Shown piece by piece: positions 54,401-63,719 of a DNA stretch of 64,000 bases; within the stretch, counting starts at the first letter, position 1; the number at the start of each line of letters is the position of its first letter. The position numbers and the translations under genes are program-made. Below the pieces are notes generated by a model. It made no database searches. It saw only the letters and a list, made by a program, of their open reading frames with translations, and was not told the DNA's origin. The stretch lies in the NCBI GenBank assembly GCA_009746045.1, contig RPFO01000312.1:4466976-4530975 (forward strand), given 5' to 3'. This DNA comes from Mesostigma viride (lineage: Eukaryota; Streptophyta; Mesostigmatophyceae; Mesostigmatales; Mesostigmataceae).

Positions 54401-54526
54401 GTTGGGGGGCGCCGTCGCCTCCTCACCATGCTTGATGGCAGCCACCTGGGCTTCCATCGAGTCGGTCTTGCCCGCCATCTCGGCGAAGTGGACCGTCTTG
54501 ATGCCCGCGGCTGGACACTTGTTCAT
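48488..54526 (-). CDS. Gypsy pol: protease, DNMT, RT, RNase H, integrase, PHD
   Basis: One open frame of 2012 codons, in frame with the upstream zinc knuckle (CFLCDKDGHLSREC near 54600). The retropepsin active site is LDSGAQ at residue 249. Residues 486-805 form a cytosine-5 DNA methyltransferase: LELFAGIGGG (489, motif I), GWECQGLSQAG (580, motif IV, Cys kept but Glu in place of Pro), ENV (626, motif VI), LTHRLRAYW (663, motif VIII) and IGQAMSV (791, motif X-like). A hydrophobic stretch follows at 851-868. RT spans about 980-1200 with YIDD at 1130. RNase H spans about 1275-1395. Integrase has an HHCC region (1577-1616) and D1645, D1704 and E1739. A C-terminal PHD finger has Cys/His at 1943, 1946, 1958, 1961, 1966, 1969, 1984 and 1987. 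Retroelement-borne DNMTs are known; the exact combination here may be new. Confidence 0.93.
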   Translation of the reverse strand: MNKCPAAGIKTVHFAEMAGKTDSMEAQVAAIKHGEEATAPPNQFETVYREDPFWAPMPGDVEINAAEATKGKQARSPLSFQQAPMLPAGQLPASFSMPLAGVQSAFEHANPAGLEQRRRLAPVYPMPFIVDVPMFSARQVVDTFGQKGVEWLGSVVSEIQLFADGHDVRTLRNSESVTYGRQPVEAAVPVVQAGVVSTSSQQRTSAVPQVPTVVPYPNGEPSMAFQAVGACGDVWSDMVTCPLVGAVKLDSGAQPLVISTDLATMLNLTYENGGLVESPVSVSGWQGPASKPYAMTAVKVNVIFNPLRASSMTTVSAYALVVNKCGYSALLGVDVLARAMVQVDYRAEEASYIPDWDGAGLKRASVPVSCFSSSAGAARLNPSAAAGVVEVSMVEVRAAGSSAWDKHRTVLPQPTASIAKMRTQWSLDAVTSTRQLAMRKRVTEAVITIPQMASHGLTLLQPGVSEAQGNFSAAILPQAPDFAKGAVVLELFAGIGGGIAGFLAAGGVCRKLIAVEPSHKARQVYFSHCGVLSREYPAQFPPSAWRDPFGECPQDIRAIGEVQVQQLLRRHHAIDLVIAGWECQGLSQAGQGRGLADPRSALFWELLRVVGLLQSRQPHPPAYLFENVVAGDSPHQAVREDWATIVALLGEPIVCDNAGLGGLTHRLRAYWTNVACATDVQAVLGAVARQHPSVSAEVALPSHLVTQKVDSEDRPPYARVNRVGSPMCALPTLVSYQGSTAYRDRGKGLVWDTTTGLLVQPPAEFREASMGFHVGASALPGVLESERWSLIGQAMSVLQVGYVLLASVAVRQSGGASPANPPQQVEARAAKLKRPAATGTSSAWGWRLRQVWTIILMTALLTSTVLAGEPTLHRVIHRAAREAPAVGVTPGVAAFSLFHDDAARAPHLEAHAVAVGDPADTHPWAIGEHLSDAQRSAMLKWLGTARGAFAFTSDELGCFNGGTMRVPLDTDTPLFRRQHRLSQAELDFVAEQCKELEDAGIIRQSSSSYAAAVVVAPKKDAITGAWTGMRMATDLRLLNAHTPVDRYPMPRVDDVLDKISPHVKFVSSLDLRSGFHQIAVAPEDQRKLAFWGGGNLYEWVRMPFGHRNASAVFQRAMDKVLAGLPFAACYIDDVIVFSATFEEHLAHLEQVRLALEEHNMRLHPEKCKFAQRTLSFLGHQIVPGGRTPDAAKVESIVQAAVPTDVSGVRAYLGLAGYYRGYIENFSSKVKPLTELLKKGCVWAWGPAQQRAIETIKQELTSAPILRAPDYALPFVLYTDWSKVGLGAVLAQKDGDGREHVIAYASRSNNPAESRYSSYEGEALAVVWAIKHFRPYLVGRVFTLVTDHQPLQWLMTNTNLTGKLARWAMIIQEYHMTIVHRAGKDHVNADVLSRYAMPTTVDHTGARAMGAEGSSGSVVFVNAAGYAADDEEEAWWRSVEYSVADFGISDDPVRPSPFTPSKAVCAMEEGRSLSFDIDPSLQQLIAVQALLARSSLADCYTADIWLDGRVLEQVQGAVLTPTPVDWTPAQKATELNRVQHRAATYGWEDGVLYKLLGKRRVVVPPPDKRVAIVQAYHERYGHLGGNRTLSLVRTSYWWNNMRHTVAQVVASCVPCARTKANFSADHGAKELMSLPIKGLFYRWHVDLCGPFQESPDGNLYVMVCVESFSKWVELIPIADKHAATTAKHFADIITRFGAPAEVVTDQGGEFRGEFQELLDGCLIDHRRTSREHPQANGLAERLVQTVKQALRKWSLQVPESARWDRELAWIAMGYRMSPQESLATFSPYFLLFGRNPLLPTEAQVAHPEPMAFDNAQQFLVEVLARAETFKKVMPIAMNNLFIAQHRDSLRYAQRRGGAYMARQLRFRPGQYVFLRTQLKHTLDVEAGPTILRIVAIKPSGVAILEGADGSRTTDNLSNLSPCSLPNLVHDLQPHTSRRVKDAQCQVCHRVDQAESMLLCDQCNCGWHMQCLQPVVTSIPEGDWFCPVCTAAQFTSRSLTAVTAALVLVRSLSS
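52112..53071 (-). other. Cytosine-5 DNA methyltransferase domain inside gypsy pol
   Basis: Domain limits are estimated from motifs I and X. The family transfers a methyl group from S-adenosylmethionine to C5 of cytosine through the motif IV cysteine. That cysteine (residue 582 of pol), motif I, ENV and the Arg of motif VIII are all present. The position between protease and RT implies release by the protease or action as part of the polyprotein. Target specificity cannot be read from the sequence. Confidence 0.85.
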
Positions 54527-56334
54527 CAGGTGCCACTTCGTGTCTGCCCCATGCGGCTTCGTGCAGCGGCTTGGACACTCGCGACTAAGGTGCCCATCCT
54601 TGTCGCAAAGGAAGCAGCCCGATTTGCGCGCATCCGTCCTAGTACCCGTCTGTGAGGACGTGCCCCCCCAGCTCGCGTCGGGGCGGCAGCGTCTTTGTTG
54701 CCGCCAGCGGCGTTACCCTGGGTTGCATCATGCGATGAGGCGTTGCGAGACCCCCCTTGGTTCCTGCTAGCACCGTGGCCGCCTTGCGGGCGCGCTTGTC
54801 TTGTGGCAGACGACTCACCCGACTTGGCCTTGGTCAGCGCGTCGACCTTGGCCTGCAGCTCGGCCACCACCGTGCTTACCGAGATCCGGCCTTGCGCGTG
54901 TCGTCGCATCATGGCCCTGACCTCAATGCACAGTGACCGCAATCGCCACGGCTGGCCGTTGGGCGGCGTGGGCAGCTCCATCTCCTTGGAGCCTAGCGCT
55001 TGCAGCCATTTCTGACACGCCAGCTTTTCGGACCAGTCCTCCACTTCGCCGGCGAACTCCATGAGGCGCTCGTAAGATTGCTCCGGGGTTTCACCCTCGG
55101 CTATCTTGAAACTGCGCCACTCACGCTCTGCCTTGATGGTCTCCACCGGGTATTCCTGGCGAAGGAGGCCCCACAGTTCCTCGGCAGGGTCGACACCATA
55201 CATGATGTTGTCATAGTCGGGCTGGCCACGCCCGTCGAAGCCGAACCACACGTCCGTGTGACGCGTGTACAGCGAGACCTCTCTCCACTGCTCCACCAGC
55301 CTAGCCACTCGCCTCAGCGTAAGGCCGTGAAAGAAAAAATGCATGTTGTTCATCACAAACTCATGCATTACAGCGCCTTGCGTAGTCATGTATTGCAGAT
55401 CAATCCATGACTTGTACGCGTTGTAGGCCTGCGCCAGCGTGGCCAGATTGCCGGTTGTGGAGAACTTCTCGCGCATGTCCACCCGTGGTAGGGTGGGCAT
55501 CTTCGCGCCTTCCGGTATGAGGCGCACCCTTTGCGGGTACTGCACCCCATCGGCATCCTCCGGCGGTCGCTGAGCTGCGCGTCCCTGCGCCAGCGTGCTT
55601 GGTCGTGCTGCCTCCCGTACTCGGAAAGCCAGCGGCGTGGTTATGTCCTCCATGGGCGGAATGCGCCCGATTGGCACACTTGACCACCGTGCAGTCGACC
55701 CGCCGGTCAGCGCCCCACCGCCTCGCCCAAACGGAATTGAGGCCCCGCCTGGCAGCATGCGTCCTGGTGCACCCCTGTGTGGGTCCATCGCGCGCGCCAG
55801 CCCTGCCCCGTTCTCCTCGTGCAATCCGTCTCGCGCTTGATCGAAAGGCAGGCGCCTGGGCGCCAGCGTATACTCGCCCCGTGGCTGACCATCCGCCTCA
55901 CCAAGCAAGTCGTGTTGGGTTAGCGACCCAGCCAAAACCCCCGGTTCCATCGAAGCCCTTCCCGCCGCATTACCTGAGGTTGGCGGCTGGTCCCGCTCCC
56001 TCGGCTCCGCGGCAACACCACTGGGGCCCGGCATCGATGCCTGCCCGTCCCATGGTGTGGACTGCAGATGACGACCCTCTACGGCCACCAATCTGTCGGT
56101 CACTTCCCGCATCTGCAGCGCCAATTGCTGCTGCAACTGTTGCGACTGTTGCTGCATCTGCGCTTGCATCTGCGCGAACAGCGCCACCATACTCAGCGGC
56201 GCTTCTTGGTCGCGACTCTCACCCACTGCGGGTACGGCGGGAGGAATCCCGCCATTCGACCCCGGAGCGGACGTGTCGGCATCTGCTCTATTTGCATCTG
56301 CCATGGCTCGAGTCTGCGCTCGCGTCAGTGGCAT
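54527..56334 (-). CDS. Gypsy gag
   Basis: Starts at the ATG on 56332-56334 (MPLTRAQTRAMADANR). Residues about 45-85 form a Gln-rich coiled coil (QMQAQMQQQSQQLQQQLALQ). A long Pro/Gly-rich linker leads to the capsid-like helical region (about 55420-54950, with VARLVEQWREVSLY and ETPEQSYERLMEFAGEVEDW). The retrotrans_gag-like signature is the W-x-x-W/L pattern and the conserved LxxL helices. The frame changes at a run of seven G/C (54663-54669), and the CCHC knuckle then reads in the pol frame. This could be programmed slippage joining gag to pol, or an assembly error. Confidence 0.8.
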
Positions 56335-56361
56335 GCACCAGCTGACCGATGGGCAAAACAA

Positions 56362-56630
56362 GAACCAACAAGCCTAGGTTTCGCTGAGAAGAAGCAACAA
56401 CCAAAGGCTTTATAACAGGTGTCAAGGATAACGACTCGACTAGCCTGCCAGAAAAAGACAAGAGCCAGCAAATTCTGGCTAGTTCTATTTTCTTAAAATC
56501 TGTCTCAAGACACTTCCTTTACAAACTGTCAGCCAGGCCGTTCCCTGTACTGCTGATGGTTGCTAAACACTAAAGCCAACGTCTTGGCTTCGAACAGAAG
56601 GAAGCAGACTACCGGGTAGTCTCTTCGAGT
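56362..56630 (-). promoter_or_regulatory. Gypsy 5' leader between LTR and gag
   Basis: About 270 bp. A perfect 15-bp palindrome, GACTACCGGGTAGTC (56607-56621), lies next to the LTR where the primer-binding site should be. No tRNA match was recognised. Confidence 0.4.
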
Positions 56631-57767
56631 AAAGAAAGGAGGGCTCTCAGCCGAGGACAAGGAACTGTCCCTCGTGCCTGATAACCACCTTATTGCCTCC
56701 CCTGCTATAGAATAATGCTTTCAAAACACATACTTTGCACAGTCTGATGATGAAGCCGCACATGCGGAGTTTATTGAGAAAGTTAATACAATTACAACAC
56801 GTTGATAGTCTCAATATCGATGCACTCCATGCTCACGAGCCCGCAGTTAGGCAGCGCTCCATGACATGCTACCGGCCTTGCTCCCAAGGAAAGGGAGAAA
56901 CACGAAGGCCACTAACGAGAGACTCGAAGAGACTACACGCTGCGTGAGAGTCCTCTTCGACTATGAACCAAACCATTCGTCATGCCACACGCATGACACA
57001 CGCCACACTTGTCAGTCCAGCCAGGAATGCCAAAACTATCTTGCTGCCTGAACCATGCGAATAGAAACCGCATTCCAGTTGCCGTCCTGGCTTTCTACCA
57101 CACATGCCAACAAAAGCAGGAAGGCATCCCGACAAATCTAAATTGCTACCCTGTTGCCGATCTCATCTCCTAGAGGCTCCGGCATTTCTGTCCCTGGGAA
57201 TGTCCGACATTGAGTCACGTCCAGCAAGGTCGAAGCATAATATCCTTCAGACAATCTGCACGCTCACACCTTGCGTGTGAGTGGCCCAGCAAACATTGCG
57301 TCTAATCGTTCCTTTCTAGAAGAAATCCCTTTTTAGGGCTGCCAGCGATTTCGCATTCATTCCAGCGATCTGGCTCCGCACCGCAAATTGTCCTTTTCCA
57401 TTTTCTGTCCAGTCCTCATAACGTTGACCCGCTATTCTACACCACAAAGACACCTGGCCTGTCAATAGCCTCGGCGCTGTTGAAGTCCAGCAGTCCAGCT
57501 TCAGCTCCAGCTGTCCACTAACACGCGTATGATCCTCTCGACGCTGCACACTTGTGCTGCCGTCCGCTCAAGTCAGTGCTGCGCGCCCAGCTGTGCCTGG
57601 CCCGGCGCGCGTGCACGTACACTTTCGTCCGCTCTTATGCTGCAAGTGCTAGTGTCCCCCCCCGGTCACTAGCCTTTGTCGAAAATGCGTAGAAGACAAA
57701 TTCCTTGCGCACGTCACCGGTCTTGTGCATAGTGGGCGCCCGGATGACATAGCGCGCGTCCGTGACA
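56631..57767 (-). repeat. Gypsy LTR (5' LTR in element sense)
   Basis: 1137 bp. It differs from the left LTR by a few substitutions (for example near 56785, 56817 and 56857) and one extra C near 57661. Confidence 0.92.
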
Positions 57768-58078
57768 TGGGGTGTCCAGAAGATATATATAACTATACAA
57801 GCCGCAACACGATGTTTTCTGGCATCCGCGGGCTTTTGGTTCCCGCCGCACATTTGAAAGTGCTGTCCTCCGGCTTTTTGCCTTTGCACCGTGTGCAGTT
57901 CTTGGACGTTTGGAATCATGGCATGGCTAACGTGATGACTGACTAGCTAGACCTTTTCAGTGGTTTTCCATTTGCGGGTATTTCCTCGTAAATGGTGGGA
58001 GAGCGATCGCAGCAATGGTGCTCACCACTAGACACTCCCGGCCAGTTAGGCTAGAAACACACGCCCTGATCAAGCATG
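57768..58078. other. No gene supported
   Basis: Sequence between the gypsy LTR and the next repeat. No recognisable feature. Confidence 0.4.
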
Positions 58079-58282
58079 CTGTTTCCGGCCCCACCGTCTA
58101 GGTCATCTAGTCGCTCCACACGTAAGCCAGCCATAATTTCAATGCACAAGGATACACATTTCCATCACCATTCATCTTCATCATCCTGAACGACTCGAAA
58201 ACGCGGAAAAGATAACGGCAGGCTCGAGCTACCATGGTCCGGATTCTCCCGATTTCTGGCCTGCGCTGGTTGTCTCTTTGAT
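58079..58282. repeat. About 205-bp direct repeat, copy 1
   Basis: Repeated at 59651-59860 with about ten differences. Both copies contain CCCACCGTCTAGGTCATCTA and GGTTGTCTC at the end. Confidence 0.85.
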
Positions 58283-59970
58283 AACTATACAAGCGCTAGG
58301 GCATGGCTTCTCAACAGAGAGTGACTCTCTGCATAGGCAGAACATGGCTAAATGCTAGTCCATCCATGCGGCGGGGGTCCCACTGTAGGCATGGCTAGGC
58401 TAAATTCTGAAGGCGTCATCCATGGGGGGCCATTATGGGCGCACATGCGCGTAGGCCACAGTGCTAGGCTAAGCCTGACTAATCTACACTACTGTTATAT
58501 ATTCCCTAGACTAAGTCTGCTGGGGTGGCAGGAGGTGCCTGCCAGGGCTTGTGGTCAACGTGGATGACCGCCCCCCTCCAGTATACCGGTTTCTCCCCTG
58601 CGCTCTGCCGGAGCTGAAGGTAGGTCGCGGGCCATAGCTCGCGTCGCCGTTGTTGCTGGGCCAGGGTCAAGTCGTCGTCCAGCGTGTAACGATGAGTCCG
58701 CGAGAGCTTCTCGCGGCATTTAAGGAACGACAGCTTGTCCGCCATGTACTTAGAGGTGAGGAGCACGGGTGCCGGGCCAGCCTTACCCCGCGCGCGGGGG
58801 AGGCGGACAGCCAACATCCGCAGCTCACCAGTGACTAGTTGCATGGGGGCAAGAATGTCGCGCACAGCGGAGCAAGCTAAATGCCGTGAGAAGAGTCGTC
58901 GAGGTCTCGTCAGCCGGCTGGTCGAAGTGCTTGACTATGACGTTGCGGGCTGCGCTCACTTGTCGAGTTCGGCCTCCTCACGAAGGTCGAGTGCTTGTTG
59001 CTTGAGCTGCGCCGCGACGGTGGAGGTGGTGGAGGTGGTGTGGTGCTTCAGCAAGTCCGCCCAGGTCTGGGTGGGAGGAGCATCGCTGGCCGGGCCAGCA
59101 GATGCCAGCTGGGCAGCGATGTCCTTCACCGCCTGGGCGGTGCATGAGGCCTGCGGTGTCGTGCAAGCACTCAAGGGCGGTGCGGTGGCTTGGAGGCGCT
59201 GGCCGAGGTCGAGGAGCTGGGCCTTGATGTCGCAAGTGGAGGCGGAAATGGCAGTGGAGGTGGAGGCGGCGGTGGTGGAAAGGTGAGGGAGCTTAGTGTC
59301 TAGTAGCCAGCGTGCCTCCCATTGCCGCCACATCGGCAGCAAGGCCGGGGGTCACGTGCTGCTCAAAGGCTTCCGTAAGGATGGAACGGAGTGTGGGTGG
59401 GGAGATGGATGGAGCCCAGATTTCGCCATCAGAGCGTTGGAGAAGGGAGCAGAGGATGATGTGTTGGAGTTTGGGGCGGGGGCACCCGATCGAACAGAAA
59501 GCTGGGTCCGCTGACCCAGGTAGTGCCGTCGGGGTGGATGATCGAGGCGGTCGGTGTCGTGGAGATGGAGGCACAGGTCGTAAAGCGAGGCGTAGTCCCC
59601 ATAGAAGAGGCATATGCAATGCATGGCAGTTGCCGGGGACATGTTGGTTCCGGCTGTTTCCGGCCCCACCGTCTAGGTCATCTAGTCGCTAGAGCTACAC
59701 GTAAGCCAGCCATGATTTCAATGCACAAGGATACACATTTCCATCACCATTCATCTTCATCATCCTGAACGACTCGAACACGCGGACAAGATAACGGCAG
59801 GCTCGAGCTACCATGGTCCGGATTCTCCCGATTTCTGGCCTGCGCTGGTTGTCTCCTTGATGTTGGTCCAGTCGATCGTGATCGGCGACCTGGAAAGGTT
59901 GGGGCCGAAAGCGCGGTTCTGTTGGGCGCGATTCAGCTGGGCGACTAGCTGCATTAACTGTCACTGCATG
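58283..59970 (-). mobile_element. ORF1-only LINE relative, copy 3 (decayed)
   Basis: Minus strand. 59669-59352 and 59342-58956 encode the Ser/Thr/Pro-rich and coiled-coil parts (TWADLLKHHTTSTTS and LDLREEAELDK) of the same ORF1 as at 18636-20038. 58865-58506 holds the C-terminal domain (LDDDLTLAQQQRRRELWPAT) and a stop. The 3' UTR that follows has no RT. A 205-bp direct repeat (59651-59860) interrupts the N-terminal region, and several frame changes are present. Confidence 0.7.
59651..59860. repeat. About 205-bp direct repeat, copy 2
   Basis: See 58079-58282. The pair encloses most of the ORF1 copy, so it could be LTR-like or a local duplication. Confidence 0.85.
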
Positions 59971-60780
59971 ATTAATGCTCCGTCACATCCTCGGCGTCTG
60001 CTAGTAACCAATTAGAGCGCCGCACCCGGGCTCAGTCAGCTCTACCGGCTGGGAGCTCCCTCTTGTCACCCATACCATCCGACACCGCCGCCTCATTGCC
60101 GACCATCTTGCCCGCACAGACCAGAGTACAGTAGTGAATACTGATGTGCCGGTGGGCCCTGCGGGCGGGGTTAATTACTGATTGATTAACACGTAACAGC
60201 GTTACGTACGTGAGCTATTCCCGCATTATTATGGGTGGGCTCAGCACTGGCCAACCAGGTAGACACCGCGTCCTATGGGCTATGGCAGGGTACGTACCGC
60301 CGGTACCCGGCCTGCCCGGCCGTCGCAACCCGGCCACTGGCAAACTTGCGCGCGCCCCGCACCGGCGCGGCTCGACCCGGACCTATGTGACACAATTGTT
60401 TGATCGAGGATCATTGCGATGCAATGGCAGGGCTTCTGGGATTATCTGCACCATGGCTCCGCGTCCGCATGGTAGACAAGGAGAACTGGGCTGCCATCTG
60501 CGATAAGCACGTTCCTCTAGGGGCCGCATGCTCCTGTTTTCTCCCCACGCCCCCCGGCCGCGGTCCATTGCGCTAGAATGCAGGGTTGAGAAGTCCACAA
60601 GTGGAGTTTATTGCCCCTGAGGAGTGAGGATAGCCGCTATATGTACTACCGCCTTGTCTGCCATTACAGTAGAGGACAGGCTCAGATGAGGATTATATCC
60701 CCCTCTAGTGACTGTATGGTTGGGGCATGGTGCAGACGATATATATTTGTAACTTTCGTGTAATTATTAACTTCTAATGA
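59971..60780 (+). pseudogene. LINE ORF2 C-terminus, degenerate copy
   Basis: Plus-strand match to 17530-18165: CTCCGTCACATCCTCGGCGT, ACCCATACCATCCGACACCG and GATAAGCAC(C/G)TTCC segments, then the acidic end and UTR (GTGTAATTATT..CTAATGAGATTAGCATAG). Many small insertions break every frame. Confidence 0.75.
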
Positions 60781-61021
60781 GATTAGCATAGTACGATCTG
60801 TGCATGGCATGCCCATGCACATGACACGCAAGTACTTATACTTATACCGGCCCTCAACCCAAGGGGCCGTTTACGTACATCGTCCACACTACCGCATTAC
60901 GTACGGCCTTGGCTGCATGCGGGGCTTTTTTACTAGTGACCCTACACCAGCATATGCCGAATTTTCTAGAATTGACCGATAGATATATGGATGCATATTC
61001 GAGCCCTGCAACGTACCTGAT

Positions 61022-61372
61022 GCCAGCACCCCATTGAATTGAATTGAATTGAATTGTAACATAACTCCGTTGGGAGTACATGTAGCACATATCCCTGAGA
61101 AGGGGCATATGGCATTTATAATACACTCTTGGCTACTTCCTGCAAGGGTAGGGTGTAAACTACACCAGCTCTAGGTGCACCAAGTGCACCTGCACCACCA
61201 TGATCTCTCAGAGCTCAAGGGGGCCTGGCATGGGGTGGAGGATCATCATGGCTATTATACAAAGGGCATGGCTTCTCAGCAGAGAGTAGCTCTCTGCAAG
61301 GGCACAGCATAACTAAAAAAAGCTAGGCATCATCTGGTGTGGGGCACATCATAGGCACACATGTACATTTTC
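61022..61372 (-). mobile_element. ORF1-only family 3' UTR and (CAATT)n tail
   Basis: Minus strand. Complete 3' terminus (CTCAGGGATATGTGCTACAT, CTCCCAACGGAGTTATG) with tail at 61025-61049. It lacks coding sequence. 60781-61021 shows nothing I can support beyond GCAAGTACTTA also found at 20221. Confidence 0.7.
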
Positions 61373-61665
61373 TGATTTGGCACGCCGCAAAGGTGAAAAC
61401 CATTTGCGTTTAGTGCCGGTCCGCGGAAAACGCGATCTGCAAATGAATCCAGGCTGGAATCGAACTGGGGACCTCTCGCACCAACTTTTGCTGGCTATAG
61501 GACGGACGTCTCCGGATCCTAAGGCATCACCAACTGACACCTACAGTCATCCGCAAAAGTTCTCCTTTCCGGGGAGTGATGCAAGCCTGTCGGATTTGGT
61601 ACTAGATAAATCATTCGAGATCTGTGTGTGTAGGAGTACTACACATGTGTCCACTCGAGACTTGT
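61373..61665 (-). mobile_element. tRNA-derived SINE, copy 2
   Basis: Same family as 32000-32225. On the minus strand a TAGGTGTCAGTTGG A-box-like motif precedes the B box AGTTCGATTCC by about 65 bp. The sequence after the tRNA-like head extends to TGTGTGTAGGAGTACTAC. Confidence 0.65.
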
Positions 61666-61756
61666 TCAGTCTCGAAACGTGAGACGGGCTGAACACGGCT
61701 GGAACCTTCTTGAGAAGGGGGCGTAGCCGGTACTAACGAGATCAGCCAAGCGCATA

Positions 61757-62070
61757 TTCTGATTTGGCACGTCGCAAAGGTGAAAACCATTTGCGTTTAG
61801 TGCCGGTCCGCCGAAAACGCGGAAAAACGCGATCTGCAAATGAATCCAGGCCGGAATCGAACTGGGGACCTCTCGCACCAACTTTTGCTGACTATAGGAC
61901 GGACGTCTCCGGATCCTAAGGCATCGCCAACTGACACCTACAGTCATCCGCAAAAGTTCTCCTTTCCGGGGAGTGATGCAAGCCATTCGGATTTGGTACT
62001 AGATAAATCATTCGAGAGCTGTGTGTGTAGGAGTACTACGTGTACACGTGTCCACTCGAGACTTGTTCAT
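61757..62070 (-). mobile_element. tRNA-derived SINE, copy 3
   Basis: About 384 bp from copy 2 and in the same orientation, very similar over its whole length. 61666-61756 between them is unassigned. Confidence 0.65.
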
Positions 62071-62089
62071 GTACATGGCTACAGCTGGT

Positions 62090-62312
62090 ATGGGGCCCGT
62101 AATTCCATTCCAATGAAAATGTGCAGCACCCCATGCCAGGCCTTTTAGGTTTGATACATCATGGTGGTGCAGGTGCATTCAGAGCAGGTGTAGTCTACAC
62201 TCTACCCTTTCAGGAAGTAGCCCAGAATGTATTAAAAGCCATATGCCCCTTCTCAGGGATGTGTGCTACATGCATGTACTCCCAACGGAGAAATGTTCCA
62301 ATTGAATTTTAT
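62090..62312 (+). mobile_element. ORF1-only family 3' UTR fragment
   Basis: Plus strand: GGTGGTGCAGGTGCA, CCATATGCCCCTTCTCAGGG, then TGTACTCCCAACGGAG and a degenerate AATTGAATTTTATTTTT tail. 62313-62669 shows nothing I can support. Confidence 0.65.
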
Positions 62313-62669
62313 TTTTAATTTCAACGCACCTGAAGAGGAGGTAGTTGGTGTCAGTTCAGACAGGCCCAGGAAGTTCTCGTTTGATATCCTGTTGGCAATG
62401 TTGAGTATTGTGCCTTTGTGGGAAAACACAGATAATATCTTTGTTATATCATTTAGATGGCCATATGGCCAGTGCCCAAACCAGAGTCTATGGTACTTAC
62501 AATTGTGCATATCGCCCAACCGAACTCAAAGCTGGCAAAATATATCAGCCCAGATTAAGACTATAACTGTGCCAGTGCCGGTGACACCAGTATAGCTACT
62601 AGTACACATGCATACACTTCGTTTGAAACACACACGGATCTTGGCCAACGCCAATTCCTGTACATAGCA

Positions 62670-63719
62670 TTACGATGCCAAGCTAACTTGCCCGACGGCA
62701 GGTGTTAACCCCAGCACCGCCAAATCCGTGCTATACAGCCTGCCGAGGTTTTCTTGGTCTCCTTCGACCCCGCCATCGCCCATCTTGCGCGGTATGGCGG
62801 CCTTCCTCTCTTTCGCCATCGCCATCCCCTCCATGGGGGTCACCAGGTTGTTGCTCAGCGGGGCCAGCGGGCGGCGCTGGGGCGGTTTGGAGACACTCTC
62901 GGTCACCTCTGCTTGAGAGATCACCGATGCCGCATCCACCGACGCAGGCGACTCTGGCAGCGCGCCGCTCGCTGTCGATGTCTGCCTGCTTGCCTGCTGG
63001 CTGGTTTGCCTGGCCAGCACCGTGCGTGATCGAGGTGACAAGTCCTGACCCTGCGTATCAGTACCCTGGCTGGCGCCGCTGGGATGCACCTTGCGCAGGC
63101 GGGCCTTGGCAGCGCCGGACGCAATCTCCTCCCGAATCGTCTGCTGAAGGGTGGCCATTGCAAGCTGTTCAGATGACAGCGGCTTGGGCGGGGCCTTCTG
63201 TCTCCGTATCTGGACAATGTAGGGACACCAATCAGTTGAAGACCAAACAGTCAAACAGCTGCGATGCCTCCAGAATGGTGCTACAAACAAACAAGTCTCC
63301 AAAAGGACAGCAGGCGTTATATTCATTGCATGGCCTATATTCATGCATGACCACTCAGTAGTCTAATGCATACCCAAACTCAACGTTAGCACATCAGAAC
63401 CAGCATTCCAGGAAACTGTTTGCCCCTGCACAGCATGTGTATTTGGTTGCCACCACCGACCTGTGTCGAGGCATCGCAACAAGTACTTGTCCACGGCGTG
63501 GGACAAGTGCACAGCCAAATTCCCTGCGATCACTGTGATTCCTTTTTGCCTGGTACCACTCGCAGATTTGACCGTCAGATATTCGGCCCGCCAGTCTGAA
63601 CTGTCGGATCTTGGGTTCCAAATAAAAGTATGACACTTTTGAAATGTTGGTGGTTTTGGGGAAACTATGGAAAAGGTGGCGCCCTGGCGCGGTCGTATGC
63701 GTGGCCGTAGATCAATCAT
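62670..63719 (-). CDS. Unrecognised two-exon gene, possibly extending beyond 63719
   Basis: Minus strand. Exon 63719-63374 and exon 63280-62670 are joined by a 93-nt GT-AG intron (TTTGG|GTATGC; TTTGTTTGTAG|CACC) that keeps the frame. The first exon encodes a compact, Trp-rich segment (CHTFIWNPRSDSSDWRAEYL, DTGRWWQPN). The second starts with PFWRHRSC and WCPYIVQIRRQK, then becomes Ser/Gln-rich and disordered. It ends near GRLYSTDLAVLGLTPAVGQV. The open frame continues upstream of the ATG at 63717-63719, and CATCCAG|TTTAAC there could be another acceptor. No family is recognised. It looks like a host gene rather than a transposon because nothing related recurs in the window. Confidence 0.45.

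Larger units (their letters stand above)
47181..57767 (-). mobile_element. Ty3/gypsy LTR retrotransposon with DNA methyltransferase and PHD finger
   Basis: Minus-strand element of 10.6 kb. LTRs at 47181-48316 and 56631-57767 differ at only a handful of bases plus one C. Gag (about 56334-54527) and a 2012-codon pol (54526-48488) fill the interior. Integrase lies after RNase H, which identifies it as Ty3/gypsy. The near-identical LTRs and long open pol frame indicate a recent insertion. Flanks outside the LTRs show no target duplication, and the left LTR is bracketed by a 143-bp repeat. This suggests rearrangement or recombination after or during insertion. A purine run (GAGGGGGGG, minus strand, about 48462-48470) precedes the inner 143-bp copy. 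Confidence 0.92.

Noticed and set aside
47181-57767. Endogenous retrovirus with an envelope gene
   Set aside because: No envelope-like frame lies between integrase/PHD and the 3' LTR.
61440-61530. A functional tRNA gene
   Set aside because: The B box is convincing, but the acceptor and anticodon arms do not pair at tRNA spacing and the segment recurs as a dispersed repeat.
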